Source of the DNA: Kribbella sindirgiensis
GTDB taxonomy: Bacteria; Actinomycetota; Actinomycetes; Propionibacteriales; Kribbellaceae
NCBI RefSeq assembly: GCF_004331435.1
Contig: NZ_SJKA01000004.1
Coordinates: 1 to 64,000 of the forward strand
DNA: 64,000 nucleotides
Direction of reading: 5' to 3'
Shown: piece by piece, positions 44,878 through 54,262 of the stretch
Position numbering within the stretch: the first letter of the stretch is position 1
How the letters are laid out: the number at the start of each line of letters is the position of its first letter
Program-made: the position numbers and the translations under genes
Notes under the pieces: model-generated
What the model saw: only the letters and a program-made list of their open reading frames with translations
Told to the model about the DNA's origin: nothing
The model's database searches: none

Positions 44878-44940
44878 CTGGCCTCGGTCGTGATCGTCGG
44901 CTTATGATCCACCGACCGGCGACCGGAAGGATCTGTCATC

Positions 44941-45783
44941 GTGCGTCCACTTGGAGCGGTCTTGGTATGTGCTGGTCTGCTGCTCGCCGGATGCTCGGAG
45001 CCGTCCGCCCCGGACTCCACCGGCACACCGTCACCCAGTCAGTCGTCCCAGTCCCCGTCGCCGTCGCCTTCTGTGGAACTCAGTGCACTGGGTGAGCGGT
45101 GTGGCGTGGCAGATCAGCCCGCCGCGACGCCACGAGTGGTGAAGGTGCGCAACGACGTACAGCTCTACTCGGCCGCTGCGGGCAGCGGACGGCTCGGCGT
45201 CGTGCTCGTCCACGGCTCGGGATCGCGGGGTATCTGCAACTGGGCCGGCGAAATCGGCTGGCTGGCCAAGGCCGGACTGAACGTCGTCGGCTACGACCAG
45301 ACCTGTGTCGGCTCGAGCACATGTGTCAACGAGGTCCGCCCGGTCGAGGACCTGCTCGCGGTCGTCGCCGACCTGCGTAAACGCGGAGCCACCCAGGTTG
45401 TAGTCGTCGGAGCGTCCGCGGGCGGCTCCATCCCGCTGGTCGCCGCAGCCCGCCCCAACTCCGGCATCACCGCCGCCGTCTCCCTCTCCACCGCCGGCCT
45501 GACAACACCCCTAGGCACCGCCGACGCCCCCACCGCGAGCGCCACCTCGGTAGCCCGAACCATCCGCCAACCCGTCCTCTACGTCCTGGCCCGAGACGAC
45601 ACAGCCTCCTCCGTCCCAGAAATCACGTCGATCAGCAAGACCACCCCACGATCCCGCCTACTACTCCTCCCCCCAGGCTCCGGCCACGCCCAGCAAGTCC
45701 TCTACACCCCCAACACCCAAACCCCCTCCCCCTTCCGCCAAACCTTCCTCACCTTCCTCCGCACCCCGTTCCAACCTGTCTGA
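44941..45783 (+). CDS. Lipoprotein alpha/beta hydrolase
   Basis: 280 aa, GTG after GGAAGGATCTGTCATC. Signal peptide with lipobox LLAGC (Cys at about 18), then a Ser/Pro-rich stalk (about 20-45). The hydrolase domain has VVLVHGSGSRG, the nucleophile region VVVGASAGGSIP and a late SGHAQQ with the catalytic His. It is an outer-surface lipoprotein of unknown substrate. TATGAT at 44903-44908 is the likely -10 box. Its last 35 bases overlap the convergent DapA-like gene. Confidence 0.85.
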   Translation: MRPLGAVLVCAGLLLAGCSEPSAPDSTGTPSPSQSSQSPSPSPSVELSALGERCGVADQPAATPRVVKVRNDVQLYSAAAGSGRLGVVLVHGSGSRGICNWAGEIGWLAKAGLNVVGYDQTCVGSSTCVNEVRPVEDLLAVVADLRKRGATQVVVVGASAGGSIPLVAAARPNSGITAAVSLSTAGLTTPLGTADAPTASATSVARTIRQPVLYVLARDDTASSVPEITSISKTTPRSRLLLLPPGSGHAQQVLYTPNTQTPSPFRQTFLTFLRTPFQPV

Positions 45784-46633
45784 TGAGGTAGGGCTCCAAT
45801 GGTTCGACTGTCTGGAGGAGGTTGTTCAGCTCGGCCGGGGTGCAGGGGGTGAGGGGCGGGGACGAGTGGGGTGGGCAGAGGCCGCGGGTGTGGAGGAGGG
45901 CCTTGACGGTTGGTACGCCGGGGCGGATCTTGTGGATCGCCGTCAGTGCGGTCGCGAGGTGCTGGAGGTGGTCGGTGGGATCGGCTGCCAGCTCCAGGGC
46001 CAGCCGTGGGGCGAGGTTTGCGATGCCGGGGGTGATGCCATGGGCGCCGGCGCGCAGTGCGTCGGCCAGGTGTTGTTCGTCGCCCTGGCTCACCTGGAGT
46101 CCCGGTGCCGCGAGCAAGGAGGCCACTGTCGACGGATCGCCGGAAGAGTCCTTGACCCCGATCAGGTGCGGCATCGCGACCAACGCGTCGACGATCGCGC
46201 GGTTGAGCGGTGTCGAGCGTGGCGTGTTGTACGCCGCCACCGGCAATCCGTACGTGCCGAGGGCCGCGAAGTGCGCGATCACCTCGTCGTCGCGATGCCG
46301 GAAGAACGTCGGCGGGCTCGACACCAGCGCGTCGGCGCCGGCCGCCGCGGCGTCTGCTGCGCGCCGGCCCGATTCCTGCGTCCCGGCGGCGGTCACGTTC
46401 ACCATGATCACGCCGCCGGGCACGAGCTCACGCCATTGCTTGACCACGCCGGCGACGTACTCCCCGGCCAGGTCGTACGGGATCAGCGGTCCTTCCCCGT
46501 TGCTGCCGAGCAACATCAACCGCTCGATGCCGGCTGAGGCCATCGCTGCCAGGAGTGGCTCCGCGGCCGCCGCCGACGGGATGCCCGGCTCGCTCATCGG
46601 CGTCACCAGCGGTACGACGACTCCTTCGAGCAT
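45749..46633 (-). CDS. DapA-family aldolase/dehydratase
   Basis: 294 aa. Schiff-base Lys in IGVKDSSGD (161), Tyr in VAAYNTP (135) and the carboxylate-binding loop GSNGEG (about 43-48) place it in the DapA/NAL superfamily. GSNGE rather than GTTGE, and its location in a sugar cluster, point away from lysine biosynthesis. Likely reactions are cleavage or dehydration of a 2-keto-3-deoxy sugar acid; L-2-keto-3-deoxyarabonate dehydratase belongs to this superfamily. It is the last gene of the LacI-controlled leftward operon. Confidence 0.88.
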   Translation of the reverse strand: MLEGVVVPLVTPMSEPGIPSAAAAEPLLAAMASAGIERLMLLGSNGEGPLIPYDLAGEYVAGVVKQWRELVPGGVIMVNVTAAGTQESGRRAADAAAAGADALVSSPPTFFRHRDDEVIAHFAALGTYGLPVAAYNTPRSTPLNRAIVDALVAMPHLIGVKDSSGDPSTVASLLAAPGLQVSQGDEQHLADALRAGAHGITPGIANLAPRLALELAADPTDHLQHLATALTAIHKIRPGVPTVKALLHTRGLCPPHSSPPLTPCTPAELNNLLQTVEPLEPYLIRQVGTGCGGR

Positions 46634-48237
46634 CAGTACCCCCGGACCTGCGGCCACGCCAGCTCGAAACCGTCCGCGACCAACTCGCGCTGGAACTTCT
46701 CCAGTACGGCGGGATCCTCGGACACCTGCGCCGGTTCGTACCCGTTCTCCAGGCAGTACGCCGCCAGCGCGCCAGCCGCCTCGCCGACGTTCCACTCCAC
46801 CGGGTGCAACCGGTAGCACCCGTTGGTGATGTGCGTCGTCCCCAGGTTCTTGCCCGCGGCAACGACGTTGCGGACCCGGACCGGCAGCAACGCACCGAGC
46901 GGGATCTGGAACGGGCAGCTCGCCACGTCGATGTAGTTGTTCCCGCCGGTCGACGGGTGCAGGTCGATCCGGTACATGCCGATCCCGACGCTGTCCGGAT
47001 ACTGCACCGCGCCGTGTTCGCCGCGCACCGCGAGCGACAGGTCGTGCTCGACGATCGTGCGGCGGGCGCGGATTCGCCGGGACTCGCGGATGTACGGCGC
47101 CTTGGCCAGTCCGTCGGTGCTGCCCATCACGTCCGGGCGCAGCCGCAGCCCGGGCCAGCCGGTGCCGCCGTCCGGGCGCGGCGCCTCGGTCTGCAGCCAG
47201 TACAGCATGCTGAGCGCCTGGCTCCGGGCGCCGTCGAGATGCTTGGCCCGCTCGTCGTCGGAGACCCCGATCAGCGGGCCGGGCAGGTAGTCGATCATCG
47301 GCCAGTTGACGATCGTGACGTCGCTCGCCGCGAACCCGGGCCGGAGCAGCTCGCGGGACACGATCCGCCGGAACACCCACAGGTCCTCGTCGCCAGGCCC
47401 GAGGCTCTGGTCGGCGACCACCGGGCCCGACGACGCGTTCGGCACGAACGTCCGCTGCACGGGCTTCAGCGTGCGGGGATCCGGGGACAGCAGCCCGAGC
47501 AGTCGGCCCGGCCAGAACGACGGCTGGTAGTCGCGCCAGAACCCGTACTGGTCCGGACGGTCGATCGTGTGATCCTCACCCGCGCGATGCTCGACCGCGA
47601 AGACCCACGAGAACGCCTGCATGTTGTCCGGCTGCGCCTCCGCCGGCGCACTCGGCTCGCCGGTCTCCGCAGCGGACTCGAACCCGGTGACGTGCTCGAT
47701 GCCCGCCAACTCGAGCAGATCGCCCAGCTCGGTAGCGTCCAGCACGTACGGCGCAGCCGCATGGAACAACTCGTCGTCCGGACCGGCAAAAGTCACCGCC
47801 GTGACCCGATCACCGTCGACCTCGGCCGACACGGGCCGGTGAAGGTAGCGGATGGTCAGCCGCCCGGCGGCGAGATACGGACCGACCATCGCGGCCAGCA
47901 CAACGGCCGCAACCCGAGGCTCGTGGCACAGCCGACTGACAGTGCCCTGGCCGGGGTTCAGATCGGTCGTCGCCATCGCTTCGGCGGTCAGCGGATACCA
48001 GGCCCGGTAGTGATCGCGGATCGCCTCGCGGAGCTTGCGGTACGAGCGCGTCGCGCCGAACTGCTCGATCCACGGGTGCTCGTCCGGGGGCACGCCCTGG
48101 CTGGTCAGCTGCCCGCCGAGCCAGTCGGTCTCCTCGGTGAGCAGGACGGTCCGGCCACGGCGCAACGCGGCCAAGGCCGCCGCGACACCGCCCAGTCCGC
48201 CTCCGACGATCAGCACATCGGCCTCGGAGGTCGTCAT
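46633..48237 (-). CDS. FAD-dependent oxidoreductase (FAD_oxidored / PF12831 type)
   Basis: 534 aa. ADP-binding motif VLIVGGGLGGVAAALAAL at residues about 8-25; conserved LTEETDWLGGQLTSQGVP and LDATELGDLLELAG are hallmarks of this large family. No signal peptide. The family turns up in sugar-degradation clusters, but few members have a known reaction. Here it is between the GH63-like glycosidase and the DapA-like gene, so it could oxidise the sugar before the DapA-like step. It overlaps the glycosidase gene by four bases. Confidence 0.85.
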   Translation of the reverse strand: MTTSEADVLIVGGGLGGVAAALAALRRGRTVLLTEETDWLGGQLTSQGVPPDEHPWIEQFGATRSYRKLREAIRDHYRAWYPLTAEAMATTDLNPGQGTVSRLCHEPRVAAVVLAAMVGPYLAAGRLTIRYLHRPVSAEVDGDRVTAVTFAGPDDELFHAAAPYVLDATELGDLLELAGIEHVTGFESAAETGEPSAPAEAQPDNMQAFSWVFAVEHRAGEDHTIDRPDQYGFWRDYQPSFWPGRLLGLLSPDPRTLKPVQRTFVPNASSGPVVADQSLGPGDEDLWVFRRIVSRELLRPGFAASDVTIVNWPMIDYLPGPLIGVSDDERAKHLDGARSQALSMLYWLQTEAPRPDGGTGWPGLRLRPDVMGSTDGLAKAPYIRESRRIRARRTIVEHDLSLAVRGEHGAVQYPDSVGIGMYRIDLHPSTGGNNYIDVASCPFQIPLGALLPVRVRNVVAAGKNLGTTHITNGCYRLHPVEWNVGEAAGALAAYCLENGYEPAQVSEDPAVLEKFQRELVADGFELAWPQVRGY

Positions 48238-50078
48238 ACCGCGCCACTCTCCTTGTCGGTCAGGTCAGTGAAGATGTCCACGTCACCGCGTTCCATCAGC
48301 ACGATCAGGCTGAGCAACGCACCCCAGGTCTGGAACGGCTCGCTGTTGGGCTTGTCGCAGGCGCCGCCGTGGATGCTGGAGTAGTTCTCGTGCACGTGCC
48401 GGTGCTCGTTCCACTCCTTCAGCACGAGCCGGGAGCTGCCCTCGGCCAGCCAGGCAGCCGCGTCCTTCTCGCCGGCGCGCAGCAACCCCAGGTAGACCAG
48501 AAAGTTCACCGGCGGCCATGCTCGGTACTCCCAGTAGCTCGTCTCCTTCAGGTCGATGTGCTCGTACCGCGGCGAGGTCGGCAGGATCCACTCACCACCG
48601 AACCTGTCCTCCGGCAGCAGATGTTCGGTCACCATCCGGGCCGCCCGCTCCCCCGCCCCGACGCCCGCGAGCATCGGATAGAAGCTCATCGTCGACAGGC
48701 GCTCGGTCAGCGATCCGGTGTCGGTCCGACGGCTGCGATAGATCCCCACCGACTCGTCCCACAACGAGTCCATCGCGCGTACGACGCCCTCTCGCCGTTC
48801 ACGCAGCTCGGCCGCGGCGGCGGTCTCGCCGAGGACGTCCGCGATCGCGGCCAGCGCCTCGCAATCGACGACGTACAGGCTGTTCAACCCGACGTCGTGT
48901 GCGGCCAGCAGACTCTTGGACTTGTCGAACGGTACGTCGTCGAACACCGGGTGACCGTCCCACCCCGATTCGCAGGTCGCGCCGAAGTGCTGGTGGATGC
49001 GCGGAATGTCCTGCGGTGACGGGAATTCCGGATCGAAGTACGTCGACCCCGCGCAGAGCAGCTCGCCGTCGCGACGGACCCGCCACCACCACCGATTCCA
49101 CGAGAGCAACGCGTCGAACGTCTCGGCGAGAAACCAGCGCTCGCCGAACTTGCGGTACAGCTCGAGCACGGCCAGCGATCCCACCGGCGGCTGCGAACCG
49201 TCGTACGTCTTCCGGCCGGTGCCTTGCTCGACGTTCGGGACGAAGCCGTCCGGGGTGATCGCGCGGAGCATCTCGACGGTGTTGACGTAGGCGAGCTCCT
49301 TGCTGGACACGGCCGCCAGCAGCGCGTTGAAGAACGCGTCCCAGCAGAACAGTGCGTATCCGCCGCGCTTGCCGACGTTCCACAGCCGGCTGACGGTGGT
49401 GACGACCCGCGACTTGGACGGCTCGTAGATCGTGTTCCACGAGATCGCGTCCCGGACGATGTCCTGATGCGGATCCGTCTGCCGGTACGGCGCCGACGCA
49501 GCGTCGACGATCGCCGCGATCTCGCGCAGGTCGCGGTGGCGCCCCGTGCTGACGCCGACCGCGCCGGTGAGCTCGAGCGCGAGGTGCGGCCCGTCGATGT
49601 CGACGTACGGATCCTCGACCATCGGCGCGGTGGCGAACACCTCGACAATATTGCCGTCAGCACCGGTCGCCATGATGCGGTCACCGGTCCGGTCGACCGT
49701 GCCCGGCCGGTTCCACAAGTAGCCGACGGCAACAGTCAGCAGCGCGCTCTTCGACTGGTTCGCCGTCGGCGTCACGAGCACCACCAGATCGCCTTCGGCG
49801 TGGGCGGTCTGCACGCGGATCGTGATCCCGGCCCAGCGCACGGTCGTCTCGGTGTAGCTCCCGTCGTACGCGTGCGGGCCGAGCGTGACGGTCTCCGCTC
49901 CCTCGGTCCGCCGGCCGATCTGCGCCGTACGCAACGACGTACCGCGGTAGTACTCCTTCAGCCCGAAGGACAGTCCGAGCGCGTCGGGCAGCAGGACCTG
50001 GGTGAGCACACTCCGCGTGTCCCAGGTGTTCCAGCCGCGGGCGAGATCCGTCTGAATACGAGCGTATTCGTTCGTCAT
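48234..50078 (-). CDS. GH63/MGH1-like (alpha/alpha)6-barrel glycoside hydrolase
   Basis: 614 aa. An N-terminal beta-sandwich (about 1-200) and an (alpha/alpha)6 barrel with CWDAFFNAL, QPPVGSLAV, ESGWDGHP, SYWEYRAWPPVNFLVY and EWNEHRHVHENYSSIHG. These are the conserved blocks of GH63/GH37 and MGH1-like enzymes, with an Asp in the WDAFF or SGWD region and a Glu in EWNEH as likely catalytic pair. No signal peptide. It probably hydrolyses an alpha-linked disaccharide or glycoside after import. It overlaps both neighbours by four bases. Confidence 0.8.
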   Translation of the reverse strand: MTNEYARIQTDLARGWNTWDTRSVLTQVLLPDALGLSFGLKEYYRGTSLRTAQIGRRTEGAETVTLGPHAYDGSYTETTVRWAGITIRVQTAHAEGDLVVLVTPTANQSKSALLTVAVGYLWNRPGTVDRTGDRIMATGADGNIVEVFATAPMVEDPYVDIDGPHLALELTGAVGVSTGRHRDLREIAAIVDAASAPYRQTDPHQDIVRDAISWNTIYEPSKSRVVTTVSRLWNVGKRGGYALFCWDAFFNALLAAVSSKELAYVNTVEMLRAITPDGFVPNVEQGTGRKTYDGSQPPVGSLAVLELYRKFGERWFLAETFDALLSWNRWWWRVRRDGELLCAGSTYFDPEFPSPQDIPRIHQHFGATCESGWDGHPVFDDVPFDKSKSLLAAHDVGLNSLYVVDCEALAAIADVLGETAAAAELRERREGVVRAMDSLWDESVGIYRSRRTDTGSLTERLSTMSFYPMLAGVGAGERAARMVTEHLLPEDRFGGEWILPTSPRYEHIDLKETSYWEYRAWPPVNFLVYLGLLRAGEKDAAAWLAEGSSRLVLKEWNEHRHVHENYSSIHGGACDKPNSEPFQTWGALLSLIVLMERGDVDIFTDLTDKESGAV

Positions 50079-50842
50079 GATTCCTTCGTGAGTTCGAGGG
50101 CGGCGTCGAGGAGGCTGCGGGTGTACTCGTGCTGTGGGTCGCTCAGTACGTCGGTGGCCACGCCCTCCTCGACCAGGACGCCGCGGCGCATGACGGCGAT
50201 CCGGTCCGCGATCTGGTGGACGACGCCGAGGTCATGCGAGATGAACAGCATCGAGAGGTGGTGCCGTTGCTGGAGATCGACCAGCAGGCGGAGGATCTGC
50301 GACTGGACCGAGACGTCGAGCGCAGAGACCGCCTCGTCGCACACGAGCAGCCGGGGTTTGACCGCCAGCGCCCGCGCGATGCTGACGCGCTGGCATTGCC
50401 CGCCGGACAGTTCACCGGCGCGATGCCGGGCCACCGTCGCGTCCAGCCCGACATCGTCGAGCAGCTGGTGCAAGCCCGCCGTACGGTCGCCGGTGGGAGC
50501 CGACTCCGGATGGGTTCGCCAGGCTTCGTCGATGACGGCCGACACCGTCATCCGCGGGTTCAGCGACGATCGTGGATCCTGGAACACCATCTGTACGGCG
50601 CGCTGCAGCGACGCCGGCCGCCGACCGACAGGTCCGAGCGGTTTGCCGTCGAACAGGACGTCTCCGGAGTCCGGCTTGACCAGGCCGACGACCACGCGGG
50701 CCACCGTCGTCTTACCGGATCCGGACTCGCCGACCAGGCCGAGCGTCTCGTCGGGGCCGACGGTCAGACTGACGCCGTCGACAGCCTTGAACCTGCGCCG
50801 GGCCCGGCCGAAGCTCACGTCGAGGTCACGGACTTCCAGCAT
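50075..50842 (-). CDS. Oligopeptide-type ABC ATPase (DppF-like)
   Basis: 255 aa. Walker A GESGSGKTT, Q-loop QMVFQDPRSSLNP, signature LSGGQCQR (Cys for the usual Arg/Gln), and Walker B LLVCDEAVSALD with Ala in place of Pro. It lacks the extended C-terminus of DppD. Start overlaps the DppD-like stop as TGATG. Confidence 0.9.
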   Translation of the reverse strand: MLEVRDLDVSFGRARRRFKAVDGVSLTVGPDETLGLVGESGSGKTTVARVVVGLVKPDSGDVLFDGKPLGPVGRRPASLQRAVQMVFQDPRSSLNPRMTVSAVIDEAWRTHPESAPTGDRTAGLHQLLDDVGLDATVARHRAGELSGGQCQRVSIARALAVKPRLLVCDEAVSALDVSVQSQILRLLVDLQQRHHLSMLFISHDLGVVHQIADRIAVMRRGVLVEEGVATDVLSDPQHEYTRSLLDAALELTKES

Positions 50843-51810
50843 CAACCCACCAACTCCTCGGCGAAGTGGCATGCGGTCCAGCGACCGGCGCCGACCTCCC
50901 GGACCGCGGGCTGCTCGGTCCGGCACAGCTCACGGGCGATCGGGCATCGCGGGTGAAAGGCACACCCCGACGGGCGGTTCGCCGGTGTCGCGGGTGTCCC
51001 GGGCAGCGGATGCGCGAGCGCGGTGCGCGTGCGTACGGCGGGAACGCTGTCCACGAGCGCCCGTGTGTACGGGTGCGCCGGTTTGCTCAGCAGCGCGGCG
51101 GTCGGTCCACGTTCGGCGACGCGACCGGCGTACATGACCACCACCTGGTGCGCGACGTGGTTGACGACGCGCAGGTCGTGGCTGACCAGCAGCATCGCGA
51201 GTCCTTCGTCCTCCTGGATGTCGCGCAGCAATCGCAGGATGCGTGCCTGGACGGTGACGTCCAGGGCGGTCGTCGGCTCGTCGGCCAGCAGCAGTGCGGG
51301 GCTGCCGGCCAGCGCGAGCGCGATCATCGCCCGCTGCCGCATACCGCCGGAGAACTCGTGCGGATAGTTGCGGGACCGGGTGGCAGGCTCGGGGATCCCG
51401 GTCCGATCGAGGAGCTCCAGCACGCGGCGGCGTACCTCGTCGGAGGGGCGGCCCGCTCGGCGGAGGATCTCCCCCACCTGACGTCCCACAGTCTGCGTCG
51501 GGTTCAAAGCAGCCAACGGGTCCTGGAAGATCATCGCGATCTCGTGCCCGCGCACCCGCCGGCGCCGCGACGCGGACACCTGCAACAGGTCCTCACCCTG
51601 CCATCGCAAGGCGCCGCCGGTTCTGGCGCCGTCGGGCAGCAGGTCGATCACCGCGTTGGCGGTCATCGTCTTGCCACTGCCCGACTCGCCGATCAGCCCG
51701 ACCGTGGTCGCCGGCGCGATGTCGAACGACACCTCGTCCACGACCCGCACCGGGCCGTCGCGGCCGGGCAGGTCGACGACCAGCCCAGCCACCTCGAGGG
51801 AAACGGTCAT
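50842..51810 (-). CDS. Oligopeptide-type ABC ATPase (DppD-like)
   Basis: 322 aa. Walker A GESGSGKTM, signature FSGGMRQR, Walker B LLLADEPTTALD. The C-terminal oligo_HPY region has CAFHPRCPIARELCRTEQPAV with the four-Cys cluster ending in CHFAEELVG. Start overlaps the binding-protein stop by four bases. Confidence 0.92.
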   Translation of the reverse strand: MTVSLEVAGLVVDLPGRDGPVRVVDEVSFDIAPATTVGLIGESGSGKTMTANAVIDLLPDGARTGGALRWQGEDLLQVSASRRRRVRGHEIAMIFQDPLAALNPTQTVGRQVGEILRRAGRPSDEVRRRVLELLDRTGIPEPATRSRNYPHEFSGGMRQRAMIALALAGSPALLLADEPTTALDVTVQARILRLLRDIQEDEGLAMLLVSHDLRVVNHVAHQVVVMYAGRVAERGPTAALLSKPAHPYTRALVDSVPAVRTRTALAHPLPGTPATPANRPSGCAFHPRCPIARELCRTEQPAVREVGAGRWTACHFAEELVG

Positions 51811-53339
51811 GAGCTGCTGACCTGTACCTTGGCCAAGTCGGGGAGGCCTGCCGGGTCCGGCGTGAAGCCGGTCAGGCGCTTGTTCCACGCGTACGCGTAC
51901 TTGACCGCCATCGGGAACATGCCGACCGCGTCGGACCAGATGATCTTGCTCGCCTCGCCGTACAGCCGGGTCCGCTCCTTCTCGTCGGGGGACGCGGCCG
52001 CGGCGGCGAGCAGCTTGTCGAGCTCCGGGTTGCAGTAGCCGTTGCGCTTGGCCTTGCAGGTGTACAGTCGGCCGAGGGTGTTGGCGGCGTCGTACGTCGG
52101 GTTGGACAACTGCTGGAAGTTGACGTCCCAGTTCAGCGCGAGCAGGTCCTTGGTGAAGACGGCCTGCTCCTTCTCCAGCAGATCCACCTGCACACCGATC
52201 TTCTGCAGGTCCGAGACGATCGCCTGGTTGAACGGACGGAACTCGGCGTTCGCGAACTGCAGCCGGAGCTTCTTGCCGAAGTCGAATCCGGCCGCGGTGA
52301 GCGCCGCCTTCGCAGCGGTCGGGTCGTAGCTCACCGGCTGCTGCTTCACGTACCCGAGCGTCACCGGCGAGACCGGGGAGTCCGCCAAACTGCCGGTCTC
52401 CGGATAGAGCTGCTTGATGATCGTCGGGAAGTCGACCGCCTGCCACAGCGCCCGCCGGACCTTCGCGTCCCGCAACGCGGGCTCGGACGAGTTGAACCAC
52501 ATCGTGAACACCGCGGTGCTCTGCACCGTCTCCACGGTCAGGTTGCTGTCGCTCTTCACCTGCGACAGCTGATCGTCCGGGATCCCCCAGATCAGATCGG
52601 CCTCGCCGGTACGCAGGGCGGTCATCCGCGCCGCGAGCTCCGGCATCGTCCGGAAGGTCACCCGGTCGAGCTTCGGGACGCCCGCGTAGTAGTTCGCGTT
52701 CGGCACCAGGGCGACCGAGCCGGAGGGGTCGAACTTCTCCAGCTTGAACGGGCCCGAGCCGACCGGGCTCTTGAAGAAGTCAGGGTCCTCACCAGTGACC
52801 TTGGCCGGGATGACGTAGAAGATCGACAGCTTGCGCAGGATCGCCGCATCCGGCTTGGTGGCCTTGAGCACCACCTGGTCGGGCGACGGCGCCGTCATCG
52901 TGTAGTCGGTGAAGTTCGCCGCGTTCGTGCTCTTGAGGTCGAGCAGCCGCTTGAACGAGGCCACCACATCGTCGGCGGTGAGCGGCGAGCCGTCGCTGAA
53001 CTTCACGTCCTTGCGCAGCGTGAACGTGTACTCCGACGCGGTGGCGTTGGCCTTCCACTCGGTGGCGAGGTCACCCTCGACGGTGCCGTCCGGACGCACT
53101 CGCACGAGGCGGCTGAACAGCTCCTGCGCGACGAGCTGCGTACCGGTGTTGCTGCCGCCCGACGGGCTGGCCGGGTCGAGGTTCTGAATCGGATAGGTAC
53201 CGGCGACGGTGATCTCACTCTTGCCGCTCCCGCCACCGCCGCCGCTGGTCGTGCTGCAGCCGGTGAGCGCGAGCGCTGCCGCGAGCGCGAGGCCCACCGC
53301 CGCGCGCCAGGCCTTTCCTGAGGCAGGGGATCTGGTCAT
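51807..53339 (-). CDS. Family 5 extracellular solute-binding lipoprotein
   Basis: 510 aa from ATG 53339, which follows AGGAAAGACGTC; an ATG at 53381 would overlap the permease stop but gives an overlong signal. Lipobox ALTGC with Cys at about 29, then a Gly-rich tether. SBP_bac_5 landmarks: TYPIQNLDPAS, DGSPLTADDVVASFKRLL, GPFKLEKFDPSGSVALVPN and RDAKVRRALWQAVD. The ligand is probably a sugar or glycoconjugate fragment released by the sialidase-like and GH127 enzymes of the cluster. Confidence 0.92.
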   Translation of the reverse strand: MTRSPASGKAWRAAVGLALAAALALTGCSTTSGGGGGSGKSEITVAGTYPIQNLDPASPSGGSNTGTQLVAQELFSRLVRVRPDGTVEGDLATEWKANATASEYTFTLRKDVKFSDGSPLTADDVVASFKRLLDLKSTNAANFTDYTMTAPSPDQVVLKATKPDAAILRKLSIFYVIPAKVTGEDPDFFKSPVGSGPFKLEKFDPSGSVALVPNANYYAGVPKLDRVTFRTMPELAARMTALRTGEADLIWGIPDDQLSQVKSDSNLTVETVQSTAVFTMWFNSSEPALRDAKVRRALWQAVDFPTIIKQLYPETGSLADSPVSPVTLGYVKQQPVSYDPTAAKAALTAAGFDFGKKLRLQFANAEFRPFNQAIVSDLQKIGVQVDLLEKEQAVFTKDLLALNWDVNFQQLSNPTYDAANTLGRLYTCKAKRNGYCNPELDKLLAAAAASPDEKERTRLYGEASKIIWSDAVGMFPMAVKYAYAWNKRLTGFTPDPAGLPDLAKVQVSSS

Positions 53340-53377
53340 GACGTCTTTCCTGTCTGCCGAGGTTCGAACGATGGGTG

Positions 53378-54262
53378 TCATCTGAGCTGACCGCGCCCGA
53401 AGCGGGCGGTGAGCTGGTCGCCGAGGATCCCGATGCTGACGATCAGCAGCGACAGCGCGAGGCCGGGCAGGCCCGAGATCCACCAGGCGGTGGCGAGATA
53501 TTGTTTGCCGTTGGCAATGGTTTGTCCCCACGAGACCGCGGACGGGGGCAGGCCGATCCCGAGGAAGCTCAGGCCGGCTTCGGCCAGTACGACGAGCGCG
53601 AACTCGAGCGTGGCGAGCGCGACCACCGGCCCTGCGGTGAACGGCAGCACGTGCCGGATCAGGATGAACCGCCGCTTCACGCCGAGTACGCGGGCGGCGT
53701 CGACCCAGGCGCGTTCGCGCACCGAGAGCGCCGTACCGCGGGTGACGCGGGCGAAGGAGATCCATGCGGTGGCCGACAGCGCACCGACCACCACGACGAC
53801 GCTGCGCTCGAAGGATCCCGCGATCACGATCGCCAGCAGGATCGCCGGGAACGCGAGCAGGATGTCGATGCCGCGGGACAGCACGGTGTCCAGCCAGCCG
53901 CGGAAGTACCCGGCCGTGACGCCGATCGCCGTACCGACGACCGCGGAGACGACGACGGTCGAGACACCGATCAGCACCGAGGTGCGAGCGCCGTACACGA
54001 GCTGGGCGAAGATGTCGCGGCCCAGCCCGTCGGTGCCCAGCCAGGCGGTACCGCCGGACGACAGGTGCGCGCCGGGCTTGAGCAGCCGGTTCGCGAGGTC
54101 GGTCTGGATCGGGTTGTAGTCGACGAGCAGCGGGCCGGCCACGGCGACGGCCGCGTAGATGGCGAGGACGGCGTACGGGATCCGGCTCAGCCACCGGCGA
54201 GCAGCGGTACGTCGGCGTACAACGGCCGGCCGGACGGCGGACGCCGTGATGGACGCGGTCAT
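53378..54262 (-). CDS. Oligopeptide-type ABC permease (DppC-like)
   Basis: 294 aa with OppC_N region and six helices. EAA loop: ERAWVDAARVLGVKRRFILIRHVLP (cues: AWVDAARVLGVKR). Start overlaps the DppB-like stop by four bases. Confidence 0.92.
   Translation of the reverse strand: MTASITASAVRPAVVRRRTAARRWLSRIPYAVLAIYAAVAVAGPLLVDYNPIQTDLANRLLKPGAHLSSGGTAWLGTDGLGRDIFAQLVYGARTSVLIGVSTVVVSAVVGTAIGVTAGYFRGWLDTVLSRGIDILLAFPAILLAIVIAGSFERSVVVVVGALSATAWISFARVTRGTALSVRERAWVDAARVLGVKRRFILIRHVLPFTAGPVVALATLEFALVVLAEAGLSFLGIGLPPSAVSWGQTIANGKQYLATAWWISGLPGLALSLLIVSIGILGDQLTARFGRGQLR

Noticed and set aside
46633..48384. Forward frame of 609 residues opposite the FAD oxidoreductase gene
   Set aside because: It has no recognisable domain and runs antisense to two overlapping genes with clear motifs.
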